Of a DNA stretch of 64,000 bases, positions 37,479 through 47,082 are shown in pieces (the stretch's first letter is position 1; each line of letters opens with the position of its first letter). The position numbers were made by a program, and so were the translations under genes. A model generated the notes under the pieces. The model made no database searches. It had not been told where the DNA came from and saw nothing but the letters and a program-made list of their open reading frames with translations. The DNA is taken from the NCBI RefSeq assembly GCF_018219815.1, contig NZ_JADMKU010000003.1, positions 242,268 to 306,267 of the forward strand. The letters are read 5' to 3'. Source of the DNA: Thalassovita aquimarina. GTDB lineage: Bacteria > Pseudomonadota > Alphaproteobacteria > Rhodobacterales > Rhodobacteraceae.

Positions 37479-38815
37479 CCGGTGTGGTGTCCCGTGTTGT
37501 CGTGGCCGTCGAACGGGGCCGGTTTGTCGTCGCGTTTGCCGAGCACCCAGTCATAGACTGCCAAGACCTGTCCGGCTTTTCTATCCCAGGTGAAGTATTC
37601 TTCGGCCCGCGCACGGGCGTTTTCGCCCATTACGGTCAGTGGCGCGGGGGCGTCGGCAAGTTCTGTCAGCTTGGCGCGGAACCTTTGCACGATCTCATCG
37701 CGGCTGCCGATCGGTATCTTGAAGCCGGTTTCCCGTGTCACCAGTTCCGCCGGCCCGGCGTAATCGACGATCAGCGGCACCAGCCCGAGCGCCATCGCCT
37801 CCAGCACCACGCCGCCGCCGAATTCACGCACCGAGGGGAAAGCAAGCAGCCGTGACCGGGTCGCCACGTCCTGCACCTGTTGGTGGTCCAGCCAGCCGTG
37901 GAATGTGACGGCATCCTCGCTTTCGTGGCTCTGGACGAAAAACTTCAGTTCCGGCATCAGTGGCCCGTCGCCGATCAGGTCAAGATGCAGCTTGCCCGCT
38001 TGCAGCAACGGCAGGGCGGACTGCAGCAGCATGTCGGGCCCCTTGTATGGGACCAGACGACCGATGAAACAGGCGCGCAAAGGAGTGGCCGTCGTGGTGG
38101 CGCGGGCGTTGAACCGGGCCGGGTCGATGGCGTTTTCGGGGATATAGATCGTCTTGGCCTGGAACCGGGCGGGGATTTCCGACCGGGTGTGGCGCGATCC
38201 GACGATGATCGCGGAGGCGTGTCGCAGCATCGCCCGCCGCCCCGGCAGCAGCTTGTAAGCCGCGCGCAGGTAGGACAGCCATTCGCGTTCCCGCCGCCGT
38301 TCGGCATCGAAGCCCTTCGGCCAAGGCACTCCGCCATTCAGGGGGCCGACGACGAAGGGTATGCCAGCGCGGGCGCATTTGCGGGCGAGCGGGCTGGAAA
38401 TCGTCGGGCTGAGCGGGGTGACGCGGTGCACCACATCGTAGAACCCCAGCCGCAACAACGGGCCGAACCGTTTCCAGATCAGGCGCTCGAAATAGGGATA
38501 GGACAGCGCGTTGATCAGCTGCAGCGCGGTCCATCCCTTGCCTTCGCCCATCCGCAACAGCTTGCCCAGCGACCAGAGCGGCCGGGCGATCGCCTCGGAA
38601 TCCACGGCGGTGAAATCGCGCCCCTCGACCAGACCCGCGCGCAGGAAGGCGTCGCGGTTGCGAATCTGGGTGACGATATGGATATCGACCCGCCGGCCGA
38701 TGGCGCGGGCCAGCGACCAGCCCACCAGCGGCACGCTGACCCATTCGGGGTTGGCAGCCTCGGCAATAATCAGAACGCGCAGGGGGCGTTGGGTGGGGCG
38801 GCGGTCGGGCGTCAT
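37475..38815 (-). CDS. Glycosyltransferase family 4
   Basis: A 446-residue GT-B enzyme. It begins near RPLRVLIIAEAANPEWVSVP and has FVVGPLNGGVPWP, IPENAIDPARF and the donor-site segment EFGGGVVLEAMALGLVPLI with the E-x7-E pair. The start at ATG 38815 overlaps the upstream polymerase-like gene by a few bases; the much longer open frame upstream is a shadow of that gene. Together with the polymerase and the RTX protein it forms a three-gene leftward set. Role: sugar transfer in EPS assembly. Confidence 0.88.
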   Translation of the reverse strand: MTPDRRPTQRPLRVLIIAEAANPEWVSVPLVGWSLARAIGRRVDIHIVTQIRNRDAFLRAGLVEGRDFTAVDSEAIARPLWSLGKLLRMGEGKGWTALQLINALSYPYFERLIWKRFGPLLRLGFYDVVHRVTPLSPTISSPLARKCARAGIPFVVGPLNGGVPWPKGFDAERRREREWLSYLRAAYKLLPGRRAMLRHASAIIVGSRHTRSEIPARFQAKTIYIPENAIDPARFNARATTTATPLRACFIGRLVPYKGPDMLLQSALPLLQAGKLHLDLIGDGPLMPELKFFVQSHESEDAVTFHGWLDHQQVQDVATRSRLLAFPSVREFGGGVVLEAMALGLVPLIVDYAGPAELVTRETGFKIPIGSRDEIVQRFRAKLTELADAPAPLTVMGENARARAEEYFTWDRKAGQVLAVYDWVLGKRDDKPAPFDGHDNTGHHTG

Positions 38816-38817
38816 GG

Positions 38818-40200
38818 CTACATCAAGCTTTGCAGTGTCATCTTCGGCGCCTTGTGTTCGACCGTCCCTTTTTCCGCATAGCCCAGCAGCGCTCCGGCCA
38901 GCAGCCAGGTTATCGGCGTCAATGTCGCGTTGGGCAGGAGGTCCAGGACGTTGATCGCGAGAATCAGGCACATACCTCCAACATAGCTGGGAATGATCGC
39001 CGTCGGGTCGGCGCGGAATTTTGTCCAGACCAGGAAGATCGGCGCGGTCAGCAGCAGGAACTGCGCGAAAAACCCGGCCCAGCCGTAGACGCCGAAGGTG
39101 ATGACCCACAGCCCGTCGGTCACCGTTTCGGTCCGACCCGTGACCGGGTCCAGGATGTGGTTGCGGCCCCAGCTGCCCCAGCCAAAGAGCGGACGTTCCA
39201 AGGCGTGTTCCAGCAGCACGTTTTCGTTCTCGAGGCGGAACCGAAGCGATCCGGCGCGTTCCTCGTCGATCTTTTCGGCCTGTTGCACGATGGCTTCTTC
39301 CGGCACCAGATCGACGGTTTTCAATGTCGGATAGGCGATGGCAAGCACGACCAGAACCATCGCGATCCGGATCTGCAGCCCGTTCGGAATGAACAGCAGC
39401 AGCGGCAGCAGAAACAGCGCATAAAGGATCGATCCGACCGATTTGCAAAGAACCAGAACCACCGCCATGTAGATCATGGCGAGCATCAGCATGCCCTTCC
39501 TGCCGCCCTGTTCCGCGCGGAACAGGATGGTGATCGAGGTCAGGGTGATCAGGGCGAAAAACGCCACCCACAACCCGTGATACAGGAACACGATGGGCCG
39601 GAACCCGCCATAGCGCACCATCTGTTCGAAACTGTGCTGGAAGTAGCCGTAAATCCAAACATTCAGTTGCGGGCTCAGCCGGACCTCCAGCAACATCGGC
39701 AGGGAATAGACCAGACCGGCAATGACAAGCGCGTAGAGCAGGTCTTTCAGGTCCTGTTCGCCGGTCATGAAGGCGCGGGCCAGCAGCATCGGCGCAGCCA
39801 GCAGGAATTGATTCAAGATCAGCGAAACGATGTCCTTGATGCCCATGCCGGGCAGGCCGACCTGGCCATAGAAGACCGGGTCGAGGTTGGTCAGCCCGGT
39901 CAGGATCGGAACGAAGATGAAGACCAGCAATGCACCGGCGGCCAGCTTGCTTTCGGGGATCAGCCGCAGCTTGCCGCGAAACATCACCAGGCAGATCAGA
40001 ACCACCGACAGGCTGGGCAGGGTTTCCTTTGTCAGCGGCGGAACCAGCGGGAAATCGAAGGCGGCGGGTTGTGGCGGCAGGAACAGGTAGGCAACGATCA
40101 GGCTTGCCAGCAGGGCGCGCCAGGCGGACAGGCTGCGAAACAGTCCGACCGATACCAGCGGCCACAGCGCCAGAACCAGCAATGCAAAAGTGTTTGGCAT
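38818..40200 (-). CDS. Wzy/O-antigen-ligase-like polysaccharide polymerase
   Basis: A 460-residue polytopic membrane protein with about 10-12 hydrophobic segments and a large periplasmic loop in the second half (about 285-350) containing WGSWGRNHILDPVTG. This is the layout of the O-antigen ligase/Wzy family. It would polymerise repeat units in the periplasm after flipping. It is followed immediately by the GT4 gene. Sequence conservation in this family is low, so polymerase versus ligase cannot be separated, but a Wzy role fits the Wzx, Wzz and initiating transferase nearby. Confidence 0.82.
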   Translation of the reverse strand: MPNTFALLVLALWPLVSVGLFRSLSAWRALLASLIVAYLFLPPQPAAFDFPLVPPLTKETLPSLSVVLICLVMFRGKLRLIPESKLAAGALLVFIFVPILTGLTNLDPVFYGQVGLPGMGIKDIVSLILNQFLLAAPMLLARAFMTGEQDLKDLLYALVIAGLVYSLPMLLEVRLSPQLNVWIYGYFQHSFEQMVRYGGFRPIVFLYHGLWVAFFALITLTSITILFRAEQGGRKGMLMLAMIYMAVVLVLCKSVGSILYALFLLPLLLFIPNGLQIRIAMVLVVLAIAYPTLKTVDLVPEEAIVQQAEKIDEERAGSLRFRLENENVLLEHALERPLFGWGSWGRNHILDPVTGRTETVTDGLWVITFGVYGWAGFFAQFLLLTAPIFLVWTKFRADPTAIIPSYVGGMCLILAINVLDLLPNATLTPITWLLAGALLGYAEKGTVEHKAPKMTLQSLM

Positions 40201-40403
40201 TCAGCGCCTGTTCGTTCCCTTGGGTCCGACGTCACATTCTGACCCAGTTTCTTTCATATCAATTACGCGATCCGTTTATAGTCACGTTAGGGCATAATGA
40301 TGGCGTTGCCGCGGTTTTTAAGAAAGATTTCGCATTTTCCGCTGTGTTACCATCAGGATGCCGCTTTAGACATGATTGACAGACCCTGTTCAGACAAAGC
40401 CCG

Positions 40404-41594
40404 GTGACCTTGGAAAATCTTGCCCCGAAACGCCCGATCAGGATCGCATATCTCTGCGATGCCGATCCGCGCGACCGGAACCTGTATTCGGGGGGCAACG
40501 CCCGGATTTTCGACGCGCTTGGCACGCGGTTCGACGATATCCATGTCCTGCCGCTGGGCTGGGGATGGGCCGAACCGCTGCGCCGGTTGGTTCTGAGGAT
40601 GCCGGAACCGATCATCCTGCGGGCCAAGTGGCGGCTGCACCTGCTGTTTTCACGGTTCATCGCAAGGGCGGTGGCGAAAGAGCTGAAACGGCAGCAGTTC
40701 GACGTTCTGTTCTGCGCCTACAGCTTCCATTCGCTGTACCGGCTGAAACTGCCCTACCAGATCACCACCGTCTTCACCTCGGACGCGACGCCGACGGTTT
40801 ACAAGAATTCCGAGGTCGGGCAGGCGTTCGACAACTTGTTCAGCCTGTCGCGCCGCTTCGATCCCCTGATCCGGCGGGCCGAGTCGGAGGTCTTGCGAAG
40901 CACGGAACTGCTGCTGTGGCCGTCGGACTGGCTGAAGGCGGAAACCGAAAGCTGGTTCGGGCTCGATCCGTCGCACGGGCAGGTGGTGCCCTGGGGAGCG
41001 AATATTCCCGATCCCGGAACGGGCAGGGAGGCGCCACGGATCGAGGCGGGCCAGCCGGTGCGGATACTGCTGGTGGGGCGCGATTGGTTTGCCAAGGGTG
41101 GGCCGGTCACAGCGGAGGCGGTGCAGCTGCTGCGTGACAGCGGGGTCGATGCCCGGTTGACCGTGGTGGGTTGCACCCCGCCCGAAACCGGTTTGGGTGA
41201 GGCGCTGACCGTTTACCCGTCGCTGGACAAGTCGATCCCCGAGGAGCTGGCCCTGTTCCAGGATCAGTATCGGCAGGCGCATTTCATGATGATGCCGTCC
41301 TTCGAATCCTACGGTTTCGCGTTCTGCGAAGCCTCGGCCTTCGGGTTGCCGTCGCTCTGTCGCAAGGTGGGCGGGGTGCCGGTGCGCGACGGCGTGAACG
41401 GGTTTGCCCTGCCGCCCGATGCCGGGCCGCAGGCCTTTGCCGATGTCGTGCGGGATCATATCGCGGCGCCGGAACGCTATGACGCGCTCAGGGCGTCGAC
41501 CCGGCGCGAATACGAACAGCGCCTGAACTGGGACGCCTGGGCGGAAACCACCGCGGAGCTGATCGAGGCGGCGGTGAAAAATCGCGGCGCGTAG
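40404..41594 (+). CDS. Glycosyltransferase family 4-like protein
   Basis: A 396-residue GT-B transferase starting at GTG 40404. It has RIAYLCDADPRDRNLYSGG at the N-terminus, LVGRDWFAKGGPVTAEAVQL in the donor domain and PSFESYGFAFCEASAFGLPSL, a family variant of the E-x7-E segment. It is divergent from the polymerase (203 bp gap) and convergent with the initiating sugar transferase 9 bp away. It should add one sugar to the EPS unit. Confidence 0.85.
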   Translation: MTLENLAPKRPIRIAYLCDADPRDRNLYSGGNARIFDALGTRFDDIHVLPLGWGWAEPLRRLVLRMPEPIILRAKWRLHLLFSRFIARAVAKELKRQQFDVLFCAYSFHSLYRLKLPYQITTVFTSDATPTVYKNSEVGQAFDNLFSLSRRFDPLIRRAESEVLRSTELLLWPSDWLKAETESWFGLDPSHGQVVPWGANIPDPGTGREAPRIEAGQPVRILLVGRDWFAKGGPVTAEAVQLLRDSGVDARLTVVGCTPPETGLGEALTVYPSLDKSIPEELALFQDQYRQAHFMMMPSFESYGFAFCEASAFGLPSLCRKVGGVPVRDGVNGFALPPDAGPQAFADVVRDHIAAPERYDALRASTRREYEQRLNWDAWAETTAELIEAAVKNRGA

Positions 41595-41603
41595 CTGGTC
41601 CGG

Positions 41604-42302
41604 TTACCGGCCAGTCGCGGCCAGCACCACCGAAACGGTCGCCAGTATGAGCTTGATATCGGTCACCAGCGACTGGTCACGGTGATAGGCGGCGTCGAAA
41701 CCGGCGCGTTCGCTGAAGCTGCTTTCGTTGCGGACCGAGGTCTGCCAGTAACCGGTGATGCCGGGGCGCATGTCGTAATACTCGGTGCCGGGGTACAGCA
41801 CGCGCTGTTCGCACATCATCGGGCGCGGGCCGACCAGTGACATCTCGCCCTTGAGCACATTCCAGAGCTGCGGCAATTCATCCAGCGAGGTGCGGCGGAT
41901 GAAACGGCCGAAACGGGTGATCCGGGGGTCGTTGCTCAGTTTCTGATTGTGGTCCCATTCGCGGCGGGCTTCGGGGTTCTGCTGCAGGTGATGTTCCAGC
42001 GCGTCGTCGGCATTGTGGATCATGCTGCGCAGTTTCCACATCCGGAACACGCGGCCGTCGCGGCCGACCCGCATCTGGGCGTAGAAGGGCGATTTTCCGT
42101 CCATCGCGATGATCGTTGCAAGAACAACAACCACAAGTGCAACGGACGGGGCCATCAGGAACACCAGGGCGAGGTCCAGGACACGTTTGCCGATCGAACG
42201 GTACAGCTTGACCGGCGCGCGTTTGGTCAGGGTGTTTGCCGGGACCATCGTCGCCATATCGATCTTGGCAGTGTCCATGACCGCATTAACTTGCATGTTC
42301 AT
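41604..42302 (-). CDS. ExoY/PssA-type undecaprenyl-phosphate sugar-1-phosphate transferase
   Basis: A 232-residue bacterial sugar transferase (short, monotopic type without the four extra N-terminal helices of WcaJ). Visible are one hydrophobic re-entrant segment at about 43-66, KLRSM, the SLDELPQLWNVLKGEMSLVGPRP block and YDMRPGITGYWQ. It starts EPS synthesis by placing the first sugar-phosphate (glucose or galactose in relatives) on the lipid carrier. A strong GGGGAGGG site precedes ATG. About 1 kb of gene-free DNA upstream contains more copies of the GTGGC motif found upstream of the Wzz gene. Confidence 0.92.
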   Translation of the reverse strand: MNMQVNAVMDTAKIDMATMVPANTLTKRAPVKLYRSIGKRVLDLALVFLMAPSVALVVVVLATIIAMDGKSPFYAQMRVGRDGRVFRMWKLRSMIHNADDALEHHLQQNPEARREWDHNQKLSNDPRITRFGRFIRRTSLDELPQLWNVLKGEMSLVGPRPMMCEQRVLYPGTEYYDMRPGITGYWQTSVRNESSFSERAGFDAAYHRDQSLVTDIKLILATVSVVLAATGR

Positions 42303-43329
42303 CGCGTACCCTCCCCAGGGTCGTCAGAGCATCGGGCGTGGTCCTGCCATTTCAGCGGCGTGCAAATACCCATCCCATTGCCGTAGGCGTGGCAACGAGC
42401 GACATGACCAAATTGTATTTCTGGACCGCGGGCAGTTAGGCAGCGCCTGCCCGGCAGCAAGTTTTTGGAGCTCAATTCGCTGCCGCACCTCTTTCCCAGA
42501 GGCTTCTGCACTCTTCAAATTCGAGTGGAGTTTGGCGAAAAATTTCCGCGAATTTGAACCAATCAGTAAGGCCTTTTATGCCCAGCAAACCGAATTCAGT
42601 CAACGAGATCAGGGCATTTGCAACTCAGGGGAGACCTTAGGCGGAAAGTACTGGTATTCGCCTTATTGTCCTGTTTTGCGGTGTGTTTCGGCCTGTGGCC
42701 TTCGCTTGGTTCAGAAACGTATTGCGCTTTGTGACGGCCTCTTGTTGCCGGCTCAAATCCGATGAATGACTAAAAAATTGACGCTCTGTGCGTCGTAACT
42801 GTCGCGTAATTGGGGGCAATATGGCGCGTTATAAAGCAATTGATGAAGGTGCATGTACAGTAGCACTCCTTTCAGGTTTGGCTTTCGTTCCCGTCTGTTT
42901 TGCCCGGCGAAGGCGAAATATTGACGGGAAATGTCAAAACCACCGGTCGCGTCGCATGTTTCCGAAGGGACGGGGGCAACCGGACTAACCGTTTGGTATG
43001 GCCAAAAGGCGGACAAGATAATGACACATTTGGTTAAAAAACAACTCTAAGTCGATGTAAGTTGATAAACAGTGGGCTTAATTTCATTAGATTGTCCGAA
43101 ATGTGGGGCTGAATTTCTCGAAAGGTGATTCGAAAAACATCCAAAAGTGTAGATTTTGGGGCCGAAATCAGGCCTGATTCGCTCCGACTGCCTATATGTG
43201 GCGGAAATGTGGCAGGCTTGCCCAATTGCGGCGCCGCCAGCGGGGAGGGGGCTGTTGATGCCGCCGCTCCGCAACGGGATGCGCCCGCGCCGGGGCGGGG
43301 CGCATCGCGACCGGCAGACCCCGCTGCAC
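42303..43329. other. Gene-poor, AT-richer 1-kb intergenic region upstream of the initiating sugar transferase
   Basis: No open frame here has a recognisable product; those present are short and lack family motifs. Base composition is visibly more AT-rich than the flanking genes. It holds the promoter and leader of the sugar transferase at its left end and the downstream sequence of the glutamine-synthetase-like gene at its right end. A small RNA or an extended regulatory region is possible but unproven. Confidence 0.6.
43096..43213. repeat. Further copies of the AAATGTGGC motif
   Basis: CCGAAATGTGGGG at 43096-43108 (imperfect), TATGTGGCGG at 43194-43203 and AAATGTGGC at 43205-43213 match the motif repeated five times at 17924-18252. 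They lie about 800-910 bp upstream of the initiating sugar transferase and just beyond the stop of the glutamine-synthetase-like gene. I saw the motif in no other intergenic region of the window, which links the two EPS control regions. Confidence 0.55.
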
Positions 43330-44694
43330 TCAGGCGCGTTCCAGGCCCCGACGCAATTCGTAGTCGGTGACGGCGTTGTCGAAATCTTCCTGCTCGACCT
43401 CGGCGGCGCGGGTGTAGTGGTCGACGACCCAATCGCCCATCGCCACGCGCAGCATCTTCGAGTCGCGGAAGATCGTGGTCGCCTCGCGCAGGCTGCGCGG
43501 CACCTCGGGTACGTCGTCGCGTTCATAGACGTCCCCGGTGATCGGCGGGGCCAGGTCCAGGCCTTCCTCGATCCCGGCCAGCCCAGCGGCCAGAAGTGCC
43601 GCGGTCGCAAGGTAGGGGTTCAGGTCCGATCCGCCGATCCGGCATTCGATCCGCACCGATTTCGATCCCTCGCCGCAAAGCCGGAAACCGGCGGTACGGT
43701 TGTCCACCGACCAGGAGGTTTTGGTAGGCGCGAAGCTGCCTTTCTGGAACCGCTTGTAGCTGTTCACATAGGGCGCCAGGAACAGTGTGATGTCACGGGC
43801 ATACTTGATCTGACCGGCGACATAGCTGCGCATCAAATCGGACATCCCGTGTTTGGCATCCGCATCATAGAAGGCGTTCGTCCCGTTACGCCAAAGCGAC
43901 TGGTGAACGTGGCTTGCCGATCCGACCCGGTCGGCGCGCCACTTGGCCAGAAAACTGGCAGCATGGCCGTTTTGCCATGCGATTTCCTTGGTGGCATGCT
44001 TCGCGATCGAATGGTGGTCGGCCGTTTTCAGCGCGGTGCTGTACTTGATGTTCAGTTCCTGTTGGCCGGCCTCGGCTTCGCCCTTGGAATTTTCCACCGG
44101 GATGCCGGCGGCAAAAAGGTGATTGCGCACCGGGCGCATGATCGCCTCTTCCTTGGTGGTCTGGAAGATGTGGTAGTCTTCGTTGTAGCCGGAAATCGGG
44201 GTCAGATCGCGAAACTCGGAATCGGTGATGTCCTGGAAACTTTGTGCGAACAGGAAAAATTCCAGTTCGGTCGCGGTAAAGGGCGTCAGGCCCATCGCCT
44301 CGGCCCTGGCGATCTGTTTCTTCAGCACCGTGCGCGGGGCGTGTTCGACCTCTTCATGGCTTTGGTGGTCCAGCAGGTCGCACAGCACCATCGCGGTGCC
44401 CTCCAGCCACGGCACCGGCCGGATCGTGCCAAGGTCGGGCTTCATGATGTAATCACCGTACCCTGCCGCCCAACTGGTCGCGGCATAGCCATCGGGCGTC
44501 GCCATTTCCATGTCGGTGGCCAGCATGTAATTGCAGCAATGGGTTTCTTCCCAGGCGTCGTCAATGAAGTGCTGGGCATGGAAGCGCTTGCCCATCAGGC
44601 GGCCCTGCATGTCGATCGTGCAGACCAGAACGGTGTCGATGTCGGCATCCGCCACGGCAGTTTTCAGTTCGTCGAATGTCATCAGGCCTGTCAT
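43330..44694 (-). CDS. Glutamine synthetase family protein (possibly gamma-glutamyl-polyamine synthetase type)
   Basis: A 454-residue glutamine-synthetase-fold ligase. It has the beta-grasp N-terminus with VCTIDMQGRLMGKRF, the catalytic metal-site segment TELEFFLF, GEAEAGQQELN, the SASHVHQSL histidine block and RIECRIGGSDLNPYLA. These features match the PuuA/GlnT-like branch rather than GlnA itself. The start at 44694 has GAGGACC upstream; a longer frame has a Pro/Ala-rich tail without family match. It would ligate glutamate to ammonia or an amine. No puu-type neighbours are present, so substrate is open. Confidence 0.85.
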   Translation of the reverse strand: MTGLMTFDELKTAVADADIDTVLVCTIDMQGRLMGKRFHAQHFIDDAWEETHCCNYMLATDMEMATPDGYAATSWAAGYGDYIMKPDLGTIRPVPWLEGTAMVLCDLLDHQSHEEVEHAPRTVLKKQIARAEAMGLTPFTATELEFFLFAQSFQDITDSEFRDLTPISGYNEDYHIFQTTKEEAIMRPVRNHLFAAGIPVENSKGEAEAGQQELNIKYSTALKTADHHSIAKHATKEIAWQNGHAASFLAKWRADRVGSASHVHQSLWRNGTNAFYDADAKHGMSDLMRSYVAGQIKYARDITLFLAPYVNSYKRFQKGSFAPTKTSWSVDNRTAGFRLCGEGSKSVRIECRIGGSDLNPYLATAALLAAGLAGIEEGLDLAPPITGDVYERDDVPEVPRSLREATTIFRDSKMLRVAMGDWVVDHYTRAAEVEQEDFDNAVTDYELRRGLERA

Positions 44695-44843
44695 TCCGGG
44701 GTCCTCGCCTTTTGTCTTATGTCGCGGTCCGGGGCAAAGCGCGGGCGCGGCGGCCTGCGCTGTCGGCCCGGGGCCGCGATTTCGTGGCAAGACTTTCCCA
44801 AGGGTCATGGGGTGTCAATCCGGACCGGGTGTAATTTGATCAA

Positions 44844-44865
44844 AAAATTCGGATTGACGAATTTT
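44844..44865 (-). terminator. Putative terminator downstream of the GST gene
   Basis: An 8-bp perfect inverted repeat, AAAATTCG and CGAATTTT, with a 6-base loop. Read leftward it is followed by a run of T. It lies about 41 bp after the stop of the leftward GST gene and upstream of the glutamine-synthetase-like gene. The stem is AT-rich, so a protein-binding operator is an alternative. Confidence 0.5.
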
Positions 44866-44905
44866 CGCGTCACCTGGACCGAATCCGGAATGAAACCGGG
44901 GGCGC

Positions 44906-45493
44906 TTAAGGCTTCCCTGTCGCCCGTTTATATGCGTCGCGCGACCGCATCGCCTTGGCATAGGCGGTCAGCTTTTCGGGCGCTGCGGGGAATTTCGCGG
45001 CGAAGGCCCAATTCAGGCAGTTGGTCAGTATGATGTCGGCGATGGTCATCTTGTCGCCCATCACGAAGGGTCCGACGAACCGGTCGGCGATATGGCCGAT
45101 ATTGCGTTCGTATTCCCATTTCAGACTATCGATGACGGCAGGCACCCGGCGGTTTTCGGGATGGATGATCTTGTGCCGCGTCGCCATCCACAAAACGGCG
45201 TCAAGCTCATCGATGATCTGATGTGTCGCCGCATCCTGCCGCGCCCGTTCGATCGTTCCGGCGGGATAGGTCAGTTGCCCGTGCTTGTCGGCCAGATAGG
45301 TCATGATCGCGGTGGAATCGGTGATCACCTGCCCATCGATACGCAATGCGGGGACCTTGCCCGAGGGGTTGCAGTCCAGCGCTTCGGGCGAATGCGGCTT
45401 GGCGGGGATGTTGGTATAGGCCTCGCCCATTTCTTCCAGCATCCACAGAACCCGAAAAGCGCGGCTCGATGGATGACCAATCACTTCATACAT
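44906..45493 (-). CDS. Glutathione S-transferase family protein
   Basis: A 195-residue protein with the thioredoxin-like N-domain (GHPSSRAFRVLWMLEEM, then the glutathione-binding GKVPALRIDGQVITDSTAIM) and an all-helical C-domain with MGDKMTIADIIL containing the N-cap box aspartate. The ATG at 45493 has a strong GGAGG site; an upstream in-frame extension lacks family match. It likely conjugates glutathione to, or isomerises, small electrophiles. Substrate unknown. It follows holA in the same direction after a 72-bp gap. Confidence 0.88.
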   Translation of the reverse strand: MYEVIGHPSSRAFRVLWMLEEMGEAYTNIPAKPHSPEALDCNPSGKVPALRIDGQVITDSTAIMTYLADKHGQLTYPAGTIERARQDAATHQIIDELDAVLWMATRHKIIHPENRRVPAVIDSLKWEYERNIGHIADRFVGPFVMGDKMTIADIILTNCLNWAFAAKFPAAPEKLTAYAKAMRSRDAYKRATGKP

Positions 45494-45565
45494 GCCATTT
45501 CCTCCCTGTTGGGAATCAGCAGACCGCAAATCGGCCGGGAAATCCACCCGGACGCTTCGTTGCAT

Positions 45566-46591
45566 TCAACGCCGCGCCAGCATCGCCAGGCGGATCAGCA
45601 TCCGTTCGACCAGCGCCATCGCCGGGGCGCGTTGCCCGGCGGACCGCAGTTGCAGGTCGGTGTCGGTCAGCAGCGTTAGCGCGGTTTCCAGTTTCGGCGC
45701 GCCCCAGGCTTGGGCCTGCCGGATCATCCGGTCGCGGCGCGGGCCATAGATCGGGGGCCGCATCCGCGCCACGCCCTGCGCTGCGCCGCCGGGATCCGCG
45801 GCGGCGGCATAGAGCGTACGGAAATGCCGGGTCGCGTTGATGCACAGGCTGACCGCGTTGACGCCCTGCGCCTGCAGCTTGTTCAGGATCGGGCCGATCT
45901 CGGCCGTTCGTGCCTCGGCCACGATGTTCAGGATGTCATCCAGCGCGGCCTCGGACGTGGCGGGGGCGCAGGCGGCGACATCGTCGGAACTGGCCGGGTC
46001 GGGATCGTTCAGCTTGTAGAGCGCCAGTTTTTCCAGCGTCTGGCGGAAATCGCCCGGCGACAATTCGCGCGACAGGGTGGTAAGGTCGGTCATCGCCTGC
46101 GGATCGACTTGCGTCAGGCCGGACCGGGCCAGTTCGGCCTCGATTTCCTCGCGCGTTGGCGGATCGTCATACAGGCCCACCGCATAGGCGTTGGGATGGT
46201 TTTCGAACAGCTTGCGCAGTTTCGAACTGGCCTTGAGCTGCCCGGCGGTCACGATCACCTGGGCGTCGCCATCGGACCAGTCCTGCAGCGCGTTGGCAAT
46301 GGCCGGGGCGCTGGCATCGGTCGCGTTTTCCACGAAGGCCACGCGCGGGCCGGGGAAGAAGCTGATCGATTTGACCGCGTCCAGCAGCATCGCCGGATCC
46401 TTGCGCAGTTCGCCGCCGGGGATGCGGGTCAGGCGCATTTCCTCTTCGCCGTTGGGGCCCAGAAGCGCCTCGATCACTTCCTGCCGTTTCAGCGCCACCC
46501 GCATCGCGTCGGCGCTGTAGATCAGCATCCCGGTCCGCGACGGATCGGGTTTGGCGAAATAGCGATTGGCGTCGCGGCTGGTCAGTTTCAT
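45566..46591 (-). CDS. holA: DNA polymerase III subunit delta
   Basis: A 341-residue clamp-loader subunit. N-terminal [42 protein letters not shown] and the SISFFPGPRVAFVENATDA strand match alphaproteobacterial HolA, as does total length. It opens the sliding clamp in the gamma/tau complex at the replication fork. Its ATG overlaps the lptE stop (ATGA), and leuS lies directly upstream, giving the common order leuS-lptE-holA. Confidence 0.9.
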   Translation of the reverse strand: MKLTSRDANRYFAKPDPSRTGMLIYSADAMRVALKRQEVIEALLGPNGEEEMRLTRIPGGELRKDPAMLLDAVKSISFFPGPRVAFVENATDASAPAIANALQDWSDGDAQVIVTAGQLKASSKLRKLFENHPNAYAVGLYDDPPTREEIEAELARSGLTQVDPQAMTDLTTLSRELSPGDFRQTLEKLALYKLNDPDPASSDDVAACAPATSEAALDDILNIVAEARTAEIGPILNKLQAQGVNAVSLCINATRHFRTLYAAAADPGGAAQGVARMRPPIYGPRRDRMIRQAQAWGAPKLETALTLLTDTDLQLRSAGQRAPAMALVERMLIRLAMLARR

Positions 46592-47082
46592 GGGGTCAGC
46601 CCCGGCGATGCGGCGATCAACCGGGTCACGATCTGATCGGCGAGAATCTTCGCCAGCCTTTCATGCGCATCACGTTCGGCGGCCAGCGTCGCCACCGTGG
46701 TGCCGGTGGCGGAATAGCCGGTAAACTGATCGACGCTTCCCTGCGCCATCACCGCGCCTGAGCCGGCATCGGTCAGCGTGTATTGCGCACGGCCCACGAG
46801 GTTGAAGCGCGTGGTGATGTTGGTGGCTGAAATCGCCATCCGTTCTTCGCGGATGTCGAGCGTGTAGCTGAGCGCATAGCGCGTGACCGCTGGCCGCCCC
46901 AGCCGGGTTTCGATTTCCCGCACGAGGATCTGTTCGTCACGGGTTTTCGGCGCCTCCACCGCGATGGTGCCCAGCAGCGCCTTGCCCGCCCCGTCGGTGC
47001 CATAGACCGGCGCGAAGCCGCAGCCCGTCAGGGCCGCGGCTGCAAGTGTCAGAAGAAAATGTCTACGGTCAGACAACCACAT
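46588..47082 (-). CDS. lptE: LPS-assembly lipoprotein LptE
   Basis: A 164-residue lipoprotein. The N-terminus has a basic start, a hydrophobic core and a lipobox LTGC with Cys at about residue 21, followed by GFAPVYG, typical of alphaproteobacterial LptE. It would sit in the outer membrane as the plug of LptD and help place LPS on the surface. The start overlaps the end of leuS by 14 bp and the stop overlaps holA, so the three genes are coupled. Confidence 0.88.
   Translation of the reverse strand: MWLSDRRHFLLTLAAAALTGCGFAPVYGTDGAGKALLGTIAVEAPKTRDEQILVREIETRLGRPAVTRYALSYTLDIREERMAISATNITTRFNLVGRAQYTLTDAGSGAVMAQGSVDQFTGYSATGTTVATLAAERDAHERLAKILADQIVTRLIAASPGLTP

Noticed and set aside
38819..40165. 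Apparent 896-residue fusion formed by extending the GT4 at 37475-38815 upstream
   Set aside because: The upstream half is another reading frame of the polymerase-like membrane protein gene; the GT4 family start matches ATG 38815.
43279..43309. GC-rich hairpin GATGCGCCC/GGGGCGCATC downstream of the glutamine-synthetase-like gene as a terminator
   Set aside because: No U-run follows in either direction and pairing is imperfect; too weak to list.
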